Shown here: positions 23,523 through 31,500 of the stretch, in pieces
Layout: each line of letters starts with the position of its first letter
How positions within the stretch are numbered: the first letter of the stretch is position 1
Assembly (NCBI GenBank): GCA_017451695.1
Contig: JAFTNW010000043.1
Location: 1-50,820, forward strand
Direction: 5' to 3'
DNA: 50,820 bases
DNA from: Bacteroidaceae bacterium
Lineage (GTDB): Bacteria > Bacteroidota > Bacteroidia > Bacteroidales > Bacteroidaceae
Made by a program: the position numbers and the translations under genes
The notes under the pieces: model-generated
What the model saw: only the letters and a program-made list of their open reading frames with translations
Database searches by the model: none
What the model was told of the DNA's origin: nothing

Positions 23523-23769
23523 TTGTATCGCTGTATCTTTGTATTAAAATCGGCATAACATACTTTATAACAAGTACTTGCGGTCGATACAAATGTGATA
23601 CAAGTTAGATTTGCACTGTGATACAAAACGATGAAGAGGTATGCAAGGTGATACAAAAGCAGGAATGAAGAAAATTGTATCGGGATTGTATCAAGATTGT
23701 ATCTGTGAATTTCTCCTTTATTATTAAGAAGTTATATCTTCTTTCTTTTGCTTTGATACAAAGATACAA
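23523..23769. repeat. Array of ten GATACAA heptamers (iteron- or operator-like)
   Basis: Exact GATACAA or its complement TTGTATC begins at 23523, 23586, 23597, 23620, 23650, 23675, 23686, 23697, 23755 and 23763. Orientation changes in blocks: four forward (23586-23656), three reverse (23675-23703), two forward (23755-23769), one reverse at 23523. Neighbouring copies are 11 bases apart in three cases, one helical turn, so a protein could bind them on one DNA face. The region contains no gene and sits between ardA and the replication genes, so it is a good candidate for a replication origin or a repressor operator. Confidence 0.7.
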
Positions 23770-23828
23770 AAGATTAGTACGGAAATAAGAAGAGGTAAAA
23801 TTGAAAGATGTTGCCTTTGCTTACGGCA

Positions 23829-23863
23829 CAAAAAAAATGCTGCACGGCAAATGCCATACAGCA
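23829..23863 (-). terminator. Intrinsic terminator after the replication genes
   Basis: TGCTG (23838-23842) pairs with CAGCA (23859-23863) around an inner GGC/GCC pair, followed on the minus strand by a run of nine Ts (23829-23837). It ends the leftward transcript of the primase and the 23883 gene just before the GATACAA array. Confidence 0.7.
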
Positions 23864-23882
23864 GTGAGTGGTAGAAGAGGAT

Positions 23883-24236
23883 TTAATGCTGATGTTCCTT
23901 TTTCCAATTAAGCCATTGCTCTACTTCCCTGTCGAAATCTTCGGGAGCGATGTTGCGCCGTACAATGGTGTTGTAGTCATCGGATATAAAGAACTCCAGC
24001 CAATGTGCCCCTTCAAAATAGAAGGCCACATAGGTGAGCAGTACCCACTCCAATTTGCGACCTTGATAGGCGGTGAGCCGAAGGCGTGTGCCGTGTCGCA
24101 TATTGTCAAAGTAGGCATATACCTTCCTTGCAAACTTGCGGAATTCTTTGTCGGCAAGATACTTTTCGTTGAACTGTGCAACGGTGTAGGACTGCACAAG
24201 AGTGCGTACTGTTTCGTTTCTAAAGGAATTGTTCAT
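23883..24236 (-). CDS. Hypothetical protein (117 aa) behind the primase
   Basis: Of two in-frame starts the one at 24236 (MNNSFRNETVRTLVQSYTVAQF) is preferred because it lessens the overlap with the primase end (17 bases instead of 41). The protein is helical and aromatic-rich, with a C-terminal LNWKKEHQH. No family recognised. It is the last gene of the leftward replication transcript and may assist the primase-helicase or bind the adjacent repeat array; neither is shown by the sequence. Confidence 0.6.
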   Translation of the reverse strand: MNNSFRNETVRTLVQSYTVAQFNEKYLADKEFRKFARKVYAYFDNMRHGTRLRLTAYQGRKLEWVLLTYVAFYFEGAHWLEFFISDDYNTIVRRNIAPEDFDREVEQWLNWKKEHQH

Positions 24237-27036
24237 CGGGTATAAATTCGTTAGGGTCATTTTTCTTCTCTTTGTATCTCTTTGTCTGCACGAATATCAT
24301 ATCCACGAAATTGCCCTCAACACGCCTTGATATGCGCTTTTGATTGTTGCAAAGCTCGTCAGGGTTGAGCGTGTCGATATAGGGGCAAAGGTGGCAGAAA
24401 GAGTGCAGTTTCTGCGTAAAACGCTGCATTGTGAGGTTGGTTACGTTGGCATACTTGCGGTAGTCATCGAACACCTCACGGCGTATAAGCAGTTTGTCGA
24501 GTTTGTCGCCGTCTTCAGCAAAATAACCGTTAGCCCAATCTTCAAAGTTATTTCCGATGTCTTGTCTGTATTTGCGTAACAAGATATTATCCATTGGGGG
24601 CAATATCTTGATATTCTCCCGGCATAGGGAGAGGTAAAAGCGAAGGCACTGCATAAGGAAATTTATATCAGCGTTCCAATCTGCCGGGCTGTAATCGTGT
24701 GTAAAGAGGTCGCGCCCGAAATCATCGCGTATGGAGCGTGTTTCGAGGTAGTCGTTTGTCTCGGTGAGCTGGTGGTAATAGTCGCTATAGACCATATAGA
24801 GCATACGTGCCTCGGTGGAGCTGTCAAAGTCCAGCGGTACATAATTGGTGGTAAAACCAAACTTGGGGCTTTGCTCAAAGGGTATGCTGTAACTTTGATT
24901 GTTCTTCGGGTTCACCGTCATATCGCTTGTGATGATGTCATAGAACAGCCCCATAGAGAGGTATTGGGCGCAGTCATCGACAAGCACAAAATCGGTGTGT
25001 ATGTTCACTTGGTCGAAAACGTGGGGGTTATCCATCAGTTTTGGGTTTCTTCCCGATAACTTGACTGTACGCATAAACATAGAGAGAGCCTTGAAGAGGA
25101 ATGATTTTCCGCTTCGGCCGTTACATTCTCCGTTTTCGCCTATCTTGTTATCCATTGCCTGCGGAGCCCACGCACGCGAGGGTGATTTGTAGCGGTGGAG
25201 CATATAGCCGATAGCGAATATCTTGTTTATAAGGTTCTGCTTCTGCTCGGCTATCTCTGTGGGTGTCAATCCCTCGCCGTCGATGCAAAAGCGGTGGGTG
25301 GCTGCATACTCGGCTGCTGCTTCCCTGTCTTCGCCGAAGCGGTACTCCATTTCCTTACGCCAATAGATACGGCTTGAATTGATAACGTAACCGCATAGGC
25401 AGCTTTTGCCGGACTCCAGCACCTCGATGTCGAAGTGTGGCTTGCCCCCTTGCTCGGAGCGTGTGATGCTGAACATATCGGGCATAACGGTGAACTCATA
25501 AGGCAGAACATTATCTTCCCAAACATAGTGCTGAAAAGATGTATCGCCCTTTTGATGCACTATAATCTCTGAAGGTGTTACCTCGATTGATTTACGGGTA
25601 AAGAAGAAGAGCTGTGTTGTGGGGGTGAAGGTGGTAAAGTCCAATTCCACCTCGCGGAGGTTTTCAAGAGAGGTTTCCGAAAACTTCATTGAGTTTACAA
25701 TGAGGTTTCGGATATTCTCTGCCAAACAGCGTTCTTCAGCCCATTCGCGCACGAAACGGCGTACATCTTTCGCCTTTATCTGCTTTACTATGTTGCCTGT
25801 AACCTGTATGTACCGGGTATTGGCTGCATTGGCATCGCGCAGTGTACGAAAACCGTTCAACTGCAAGAAGTAATAAAGGCGTACTGCCGATATGGTAAGT
25901 TCTCTCTTGCACGATTTTTCATTGATTGTCTCTACCCAGAATTTTGCAGGCATCGCCATTTTAATGAGGTCGCGGAAATCGGCAACATCACGGCGAAGTT
26001 CTTGCCAATCGCGGAGATCCTTGCGAGGCTTACCGCGATTGTCGCGATAGGTGGAGAGCCATTCGGGGAGCCACACAGTATATATGTCAATATGGCGCAG
26101 TGCCAATTCTGCACCTTTCTTACGCCCTGTAGCGTCGATGTCGGGAATGTTGTATATGGTATCGGCATAGCGGTAGAGTTTGGCAACCTCGGACTCTGTG
26201 AGGGTGTATGTCTCGGAGTTGAACCATATAGGAATGTAGCCCATAGACTTTAAGCAAAGAGCGTCGCGCTCTCCACTGCATATAAATATCTCTTCGAGCT
26301 TTCTTTCCCGTTGTTCGCCCTCTTCTTCATCATCGCAACTGTTGAGCTTGCCGAACTGCTCCTGCAACTCGCGCAGGCCGTTGATATAGTCTTTGGGCTT
26401 TACTCCTTCGGGAGTGTATGAGAAACGCCACTGCTTTTCGGGGTTGAGAGGTTCGTATATCTTGTAGAATACCTTGCCGTCGTCTGTACGGCATTCACGC
26501 ATAAATATAGGATAGTTCTCTGTGCTATATTTGAGTGTTACTTCCCTGTTCTTTACATAGCCTACATATTCTGCCTCGTACCAATTAAGAGCCTCTGCGT
26601 GTTCTGCCCGTACTTTCGGGCCGAGGACTTTAAGATGTTCTTCGGGTATGGACTCCAAAAGGGAGAATATGCGTGTTCCCTCTTTCTCTTCGCTCGTTGC
26701 CGGGCGTTTCTCGATGCGTGGCTTGTTGATTGAGGGGGTTAGTTCTTCGTTTATGCCGAAGATACCTGCAAGGTGCAACACCGCTTCGTAAAAGTGGGTG
26801 ATGCCTTCCTCTTTCATACATATATCAATAGGCGACAAACCGTGCCCGTCATCGCCAAAATCTACCACTTTCCACACTCCGCCGGAATAGTGCAAGCAGG
26901 CCGAAGCAGTCTTTTCGTTCTGCCTCGCCCTGAATTTGTTCTTTGTTCCGACAACATCAGCAGCTTGTGGATAGTAGCGGAGAATGATGTCTAAACCGTC
27001 GCGTGTCGCTTTGTAAAGGTCGGTTGCCTGTATCAT
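24220..27036 (-). CDS. DNA primase-helicase (Toprim plus SF3/D5-type)
   Basis: 938 residues. The N-terminal 100 residues align in pattern with the CHC2 zinc-finger domain (NEKTASACLHYSGGVWKVVDFG...ICMKEEGITHFYEAV), but the metal-binding Cys/His set is mostly lost. Toprim motifs follow: GERDAL near 253 and DIDATG near 297. The C-terminal SF3-like helicase has Walker A GRSGKS near 640 and the LVDDC acidic pair near 684, then the TTNYVP sensor. It would prime and unwind the element's own replication, probably from the nearby repeat array. Its stop overlaps the next gene. Confidence 0.85.
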   Translation of the reverse strand: MIQATDLYKATRDGLDIILRYYPQAADVVGTKNKFRARQNEKTASACLHYSGGVWKVVDFGDDGHGLSPIDICMKEEGITHFYEAVLHLAGIFGINEELTPSINKPRIEKRPATSEEKEGTRIFSLLESIPEEHLKVLGPKVRAEHAEALNWYEAEYVGYVKNREVTLKYSTENYPIFMRECRTDDGKVFYKIYEPLNPEKQWRFSYTPEGVKPKDYINGLRELQEQFGKLNSCDDEEEGEQRERKLEEIFICSGERDALCLKSMGYIPIWFNSETYTLTESEVAKLYRYADTIYNIPDIDATGRKKGAELALRHIDIYTVWLPEWLSTYRDNRGKPRKDLRDWQELRRDVADFRDLIKMAMPAKFWVETINEKSCKRELTISAVRLYYFLQLNGFRTLRDANAANTRYIQVTGNIVKQIKAKDVRRFVREWAEERCLAENIRNLIVNSMKFSETSLENLREVELDFTTFTPTTQLFFFTRKSIEVTPSEIIVHQKGDTSFQHYVWEDNVLPYEFTVMPDMFSITRSEQGGKPHFDIEVLESGKSCLCGYVINSSRIYWRKEMEYRFGEDREAAAEYAATHRFCIDGEGLTPTEIAEQKQNLINKIFAIGYMLHRYKSPSRAWAPQAMDNKIGENGECNGRSGKSFLFKALSMFMRTVKLSGRNPKLMDNPHVFDQVNIHTDFVLVDDCAQYLSMGLFYDIITSDMTVNPKNNQSYSIPFEQSPKFGFTTNYVPLDFDSSTEARMLYMVYSDYYHQLTETNDYLETRSIRDDFGRDLFTHDYSPADWNADINFLMQCLRFYLSLCRENIKILPPMDNILLRKYRQDIGNNFEDWANGYFAEDGDKLDKLLIRREVFDDYRKYANVTNLTMQRFTQKLHSFCHLCPYIDTLNPDELCNNQKRISRRVEGNFVDMIFVQTKRYKEKKNDPNEFIPDEQFL

Positions 27037-27239
27037 ACTGCATACTCGTCATCTTCAGTTACACGGTAGATAAGCCACTCCACAAGCATTTCATCGCGCA
27101 GGTGATATGTCAATGTTACTGTACGCAGATAGGTCAGATTCTCACCGACAACGATATTCACAGGTAGATTATGGTCGAGTACCATTTGCGATAGGCGGTT
27201 GCATAATGAGGCTTTCAATGCTATTTGTTTTTCTTCCAT
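27033..27239 (-). CDS. Hypothetical small protein (68 aa) before the primase
   Basis: The Met at 27237-27239 (MEEKQIALKASLCNRLSQMV) is preferred over one 33 bases upstream. The product has a helical N-terminus and a beta-rich C-terminus (TYLRTVTLTYHLRDEMLVEWLIYRV). No family recognised. Its stop overlaps the primase start (ATGA type), so the two are translated together. Confidence 0.6.
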   Translation of the reverse strand: MEEKQIALKASLCNRLSQMVLDHNLPVNIVVGENLTYLRTVTLTYHLRDEMLVEWLIYRVTEDDEYAV

Positions 27240-27268
27240 TGTCCTGTAATTTGAGAGTTGAAAAAATG

Positions 27269-27304
27269 CCACTCACAGTGGGCTTCACAGCAGGCTGTGG
27301 GTGG
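27269..27304. other. Inverted repeat between regulator and replication genes
   Basis: CCACTCACAG (27269-27278) pairs with CTGTGGGTGG (27295-27304) with one G-T pair and a 16-base loop. There is no T run, so this is more likely an operator or RNA structure than a terminator. Confidence 0.4.
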
Positions 27305-27329
27305 ACTTTGAAAAAGGAAAGTTTATAGT

Positions 27330-27557
27330 TTATTCATTAGATAGAATAAATTCTGTTATCTCTTTCTTGCTGAAGTAATATGACTTCTGCTGTTTACGGT
27401 GTGGCAACTGCCCCCTGTAACACATCTTTTTCACTGCTCCCTCTGTCTTGTCGAGCATTCTTGCGACTTCAGCAACAGAAAGCACTTCATCATTGAGACG
27501 GTGGAGCTTTTTGGCTATCTTGTCGGCCAATAGTTCCAGTTCACTCGGCTTCAGCAT
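27330..27557 (-). CDS. Helix-turn-helix DNA-binding protein (excisionase/MerR-like)
   Basis: 75 residues. LSVAEVARMLDKTEGAVKKMCYRGQLPHRKQQKSYYFSKKEITEFI is a standard winged HTH of the excisionase / HTH_17 type: helix-turn-helix at 26-46, wing with basic residues, and closing helix. Such proteins act as recombination directionality factors or small repressors in Bacteroidetes mobile elements. Its position at the head of the early operon, near the element's right end, fits either role. Confidence 0.75.
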   Translation of the reverse strand: MLKPSELELLADKIAKKLHRLNDEVLSVAEVARMLDKTEGAVKKMCYRGQLPHRKQQKSYYFSKKEITEFILSNE

Positions 27558-27807
27558 AGGCTTTCATCGCTTTTTGTCGTAACTCCTTATAACTGTCTAT
27601 CACATTGCCGGTAATGGTAACAAGGCAGTTGCGCCTATCGTATGAAGCAGATATGCGTATGCCTTTGCTTGCCCCCTCGTCAATGTTCCACCTATATATC
27701 AGGACTGACATTGTGGTACACTCTTTTGATGATGCCAAACGACCTACTTTCGTTTCTCCACGCTTGAGGCTGCGGAGCCATTTTGTTTTGTTCTCGATAA
27801 TGTCCAT
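27541..27807 (-). CDS. Hypothetical early protein (88 aa)
   Basis: MDIIENKTKWLRSLKRGETKVGRL starts a basic N-terminal helix, followed by a beta-rich core (VLIYRWNIDEGASKGIRISASYDRRNCLVTITGNVID) and a C-terminal helix. No family recognised. It overlaps its upstream neighbour by 64 bases and the HTH gene downstream by 17. A shorter start at Met33 would remove the first overlap, but the basic N-terminus looks genuine. Confidence 0.55.
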   Translation of the reverse strand: MDIIENKTKWLRSLKRGETKVGRLASSKECTTMSVLIYRWNIDEGASKGIRISASYDRRNCLVTITGNVIDSYKELRQKAMKAYAEAE

Positions 27808-28010
27808 CGTACTAAATGACCTTTAATTGATACTTGTTTTCTTACACTTGAAAGATATGCCGGGTCTTTCTTCAGCTCCATTATATCTGCATAGTTCTTT
27901 ACTGTTGTTACACTCACGTTCAAAAGCTGTGCGACTTCGGTGTTGCTCATTACAGGGAAAACCTTTGAAAAATATTCACACTGCTCTGCACTAAATTTCT
28001 TTGTTCTCAT
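27744..28010 (-). CDS. Helix-turn-helix regulator (88 aa), first gene of the early operon
   Basis: The Met at 28008-28010 (MRTKKFSAEQCEYFSKVFPVMSNTEVAQLLNVSVTTVKNYADIM) is chosen. SNTEVAQLLNVSVTTVKNYA is a clear helix-turn-helix of the kind seen in small phage regulators. The C-terminus is basic (HLVRWTLSRTKQNGSAASSVEKRK) and lies in the region shared with the next gene in another frame. It is the first gene of the leftward transcript and probably an early regulator. Confidence 0.65.
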   Translation of the reverse strand: MRTKKFSAEQCEYFSKVFPVMSNTEVAQLLNVSVTTVKNYADIMELKKDPAYLSSVRKQVSIKGHLVRWTLSRTKQNGSAASSVEKRK

Positions 28011-28110
28011 AAGATTTGTTGATAATGTTTTGTAAAAAGTTTTTAAAAACATTAAACAACTGTGAACCTTAATAAGGATTAGAAATGTTCGTTAGTGAGT
28101 TTGTTCAGTA

Positions 28111-28141
28111 CAAAAGTAGAGGGGGCAAAAAGGTCATAAAA
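28111..28141 (-). promoter_or_regulatory. Possible early promoter, leftward
   Basis: On the minus strand TACTTTTG (28118-28111) matches the TAnnTTTG -7 box and lies 19 bases after TTTT, a near-match to the -33 TTTG. Transcription would start about 90 bases before the HTH gene at 28010. Confidence 0.45.
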
Positions 28142-28189
28142 GTCCTTAGGCATAAATGTCATTTTCTGTATTGTGAACCTAAAAAAGTG

Positions 28190-28235
28190 TAAAAAAAAGC
28201 GTCTTGAAAGCGAAAATTTTCGCTCCCAAGACGCT
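28190..28235 (-). terminator. Strong hairpin with T run near element end, leftward
   Basis: Two stacked 9-bp stems: AGCGTCTTG / CAAGACGCT (28198-28206 with 28227-28235) and AGCGAAAAT / ATTTTCGCT inside, followed on the minus strand by eight Ts (28190-28197). No leftward gene lies to its right, so it may shield the early operon from outside transcription. Confidence 0.65.
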
Positions 28236-28252
28236 ATAAAGGTGGGTGGGAA

Positions 28253-28284
28253 TTTGTATATGTTACCCAAATTTGCTATCTTTG
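28253..28284 (+). promoter_or_regulatory. Bacteroidetes-type promoter pointing out of the element
   Basis: TTTG (28253-28256), 20 bases and TATCTTTG (28277-28284) match the consensus. No gene follows before the junction at about 28442; the transcript would run through the attachment site into the terminator at 28465-28494. In an excised circle it would read into the element's other end. Confidence 0.6.
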
Positions 28285-28295
28285 TCTAACAAACT

Positions 28296-28337
28296 TGCAA
28301 ACCAACTAACAAAGGTGCAAACCAAGTTGCAAACCAA
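28296..28337 (+). repeat. Three TGCAAACCAA direct repeats near the element end
   Basis: TGCAAACCAA occurs at 28296-28305, 28316-28325 and 28328-28337, about 100 bases inside the proposed right junction. Short direct repeats next to an attachment core are what integrase arm-type or excisionase sites look like. They could also be part of a leader left by a lost gene. Confidence 0.5.
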
Positions 28338-28441
28338 GTAAAAATGATGATAATTGATATTTGAAATATTGCTACTATCAGCAAATACAACATCATTGAC
28401 AGTCAAGTGTTTACTCAACTTTTTAGGTATAAATTAGTAAA

Positions 28442-28459
28442 GACTCCTGCCGGGATCAC
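28442..28459 (+). other. Putative right attachment site (tRNA 3'-end fragment)
   Basis: GACTCCTGCCGGGATCAC reads as the 3' end of a tRNA: the last T-loop bases, the T-stem strand CCTGC and the acceptor strand CGGGATC with discriminator A. No matching 5' half precedes it. Integration into the 3' end of a tRNA gene leaves exactly such a fragment at one junction and restores the whole tRNA at the other, which would lie left of the window. The terminator right after it fits the native downstream of a tRNA gene. Confidence 0.45.
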
Positions 28460-28464
28460 AGAAA

Positions 28465-28494
28465 GGGAAGTAAGCGATGCTTACTTCCCTTTTT
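28465..28494 (+). terminator. Intrinsic terminator at the chromosome junction
   Basis: Perfect 11-bp stem GGGAAGTAAGC / GCTTACTTCCC (28465-28475 with 28479-28489, loop GAT) followed by TTTTT. It probably belonged to the tRNA gene that was the integration target. Confidence 0.8.
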
Positions 28495-28588
28495 CGTATG
28501 CAGAAACGCTAATTGTAGGAATTTGATTTAGATTTCATTAATAATCACAAAATTTTAACTACTTTTGCTACATTAATACATATAAAAT

Positions 28589-31500
28589 ATGAGAACTATA
28601 ACTACCATTTTTGCGTTTATTTTCCTTTCGTTATCTAACATTGTAGCGCAAAGTTTTGAGACGGCAAATGTTCGTGCCGCGTCATCAAACAGTATCCCGA
28701 GTGATAATACACTACGCTACTATCGTCTTGCTATTCCTGTAACCCACTCGGCTTATGTCGAGGACCTGAATGAAGACTATAACAATGTCTTGCAATTTTG
28801 GAGAGAGTGTGAGAAGTTTGTTAATGAGATGTTCGTTCCATTGGGTTTCTGCTTCAATGTGATTGAAGACCAGCGCCTTGTAAAGTCCGACTATTTTCCA
28901 AATGAGGATAGCGAATCATTTATATATACTTTGCAATCCAATGGTACTTCAAACACAAACGACTTGATAGGAGAAGATTCCTACGATGTAGGTATGTGGG
29001 TACATCACCGTGGGGTTGAGCTTGAAAACAGCGGCCTATCGGCCGAAGGCGGAGTATATAGCAGCATTGCCAAGGGAAGCGGATACTCAAAGACCGACAA
29101 ATGGGTTGTAGCACACGAACTTGGACACATGTTCGGCGCTCCCCACACAACAACAGGTGAAGGAAGTCTTATGGATAGTGGCGGTGATGATTTTTTCTCA
29201 TATCCCTCAATAAAGATGATACGAGAACTTGCTGTAGAGAAAGGGGCCGGAAGTGCAAATAACGCAATAAAAGTAAGCAATAATACCCCTGTTTTTCTCA
29301 ATGAGAGTATGAACGATGTTTACAAGATACCGCAAGGTGCTTGTATGGCAATACCTGTATATGTAAATGATGCCGACAAGGACATTCTTACATATTCGGC
29401 AATAGGATGTAGCAGTTCAACAGTAGGAAACATCATAGAAGGGGGTGTTATGCCACATTTCGCATCAATGATACCACAGAAAAACAATATCATTGATTAT
29501 AGGCCCCAATTTACTGCAGACATATTCTATAACGATTTTTATTATGAGCAAGACGGCACAAACATTCCCGCAATGAATGCCGGTTCATACAATATTGCCA
29601 TTCTGGTGAACGACGTACCTGCATCCATGGAGTATGACTATTTAACTGCCAATCCTTTTTACAGTAATTATGCAGTGTGGGATGCAACAGTGCAGATTGT
29701 TGGCGGAACAGCATTTAACGCTTCGATGTCGCCTGCAAAAGACAGTTATTCGGCTGGTGAGCAAGTAACAATAATATGGGGAGTGAACAACGACTATTTT
29801 ACAGAAGACAGCCGTCTCCGCATAACAATGTCAGCAGACTATGGCAAGACTTTTAACCATATACTTGCCGACAATGTTCCCGCGCAGGATGGCAGCATGG
29901 TCGTAACACTGCCTAATGTAAATGTGGAAAACATCAATATTGACTTCAAAACTGCAACACGTTCAATGCGTGGAGGTATAATCCGCGTGGAAGAGGTTGG
30001 CGGCGTAGCATACACATTGACTACACTGTCTCCCAAGAACGGAGGAGGTTTCAATATCACCGGTGGCGGTTCAACACCTGAATCTGCACAATACATCGTA
30101 ACCACCAGAGCAAACCCGGCCGAAGGCGGAACTGCCCAAATAAGTACCGGCGCAAGCCAATCATCGACATCGGCTACCGTAACAAGTGGCACATCGGTTA
30201 CACTATATGCAGTTGCAAACACGGGTTACAGATTCGTAAATTGGACAAACGGTGCAAATACTATAAGCAATGAAGCCACAACGAATGTAACAATTACTGC
30301 AAATAGCGAATTTGTTGCAAACTTCGAGAAAGAGAATACAACTATCGGGTATTCCACTCCAACAGGCACAACATACACCAACAACTACCTTACATCAATA
30401 ACAACAACAGGTGGCGACACAAATATCAGCTACTCGGCATATGAGCATCCCGAACAATTGCTTGTAGTGGTCCCCGGCAAAGTACAAATAGAGAAAGGCG
30501 AATCGTTCACCATGAACCTTGTAGCTAATTCATTAGGGGCAGGAGACGCTACTATTGCACATGAGGATATGCGATACAACCATGCATCACTCTTCACAGA
30601 CTTTGACCAAGACTGCATATTTCAAGAAACAGCAGTACAGACTTGGGGCGATTATCCGCCAGCCCACAACGTCTATGGAAACTACGACTATGTAATGAAT
30701 ATTACACACACGATTACAGTTCCCGATGATGCTCCTGCAGGCGAATCACATATAAGAATGATATACACCAATGCGTGGAAGATTTTTCCTGTCAATGGAA
30801 CAGCAACACTTGACAAGGGTATTGTATATGATATTATTGTAGATGTTATAGAAAATGTCGATATCTCCGTAAGTGCAAGCGAGGGGGGCTCTGTTACAAT
30901 CAACGGAGAGTCCACAAACACAAAAAAAGTTACCAAAGGCACCAATATTACGCTTGCGGCAAATTCAAACAGCGGTTACAGTTTCTGCGGTTGGTATGAT
31001 GGCGAAGATATGGTGAGCGATGAAAACCCATACACCTTTACTGCAACATCGGATATAGCATACACAGCACATTTTGCACAGGATGGGATATTCCCCGATG
31101 GCACATATAAAATCCATTGGCAGCAGAACGGACGTGGCTATCTTGCATATCACACAAGCTATCCCGCCGAGGCAAAGCTTGCCGATGTAACATTGGGTAG
31201 CTATGGCAATTCACATTTTACAAGTACATCACCCGAAGTTGATATTATATGGTACCTAATCACAGCTGATGATGGTAACAGATATTTGTTCCACGCTGCA
31301 ACCGGAAAATTTATAACAGCAGGTTCAGCCGAGGCCGGGAATAATGCCAAAACAAATGTGTTGAGTACAACAGAAGCATTACCTATAAGAATTGAGGAGA
31401 ACACTGCACACAGTGGCTATTATGTTTTAATGGCAACTGTAAACGGCACCGATGCACTCCTTTCAAGCGGTTGCGGTACACCATCGGCAAGCGGGAGCCC

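Noticed and set aside
23523..23769. CRISPR-like or satellite repeat
   Set aside because: Heptamers occur in both orientations without regular unit length, which fits protein-binding sites and not a CRISPR.
28079..28270. 63-codon leftward frame near the element end
   Set aside because: It reads through a strong terminator hairpin (28198-28235) and a probable promoter and is low in complexity; not supported as a gene.
28442..28459. Complete tRNA gene at the junction
   Set aside because: Only the 3' T-arm and acceptor strand are visible; no anticodon or D arm precedes it in the window.
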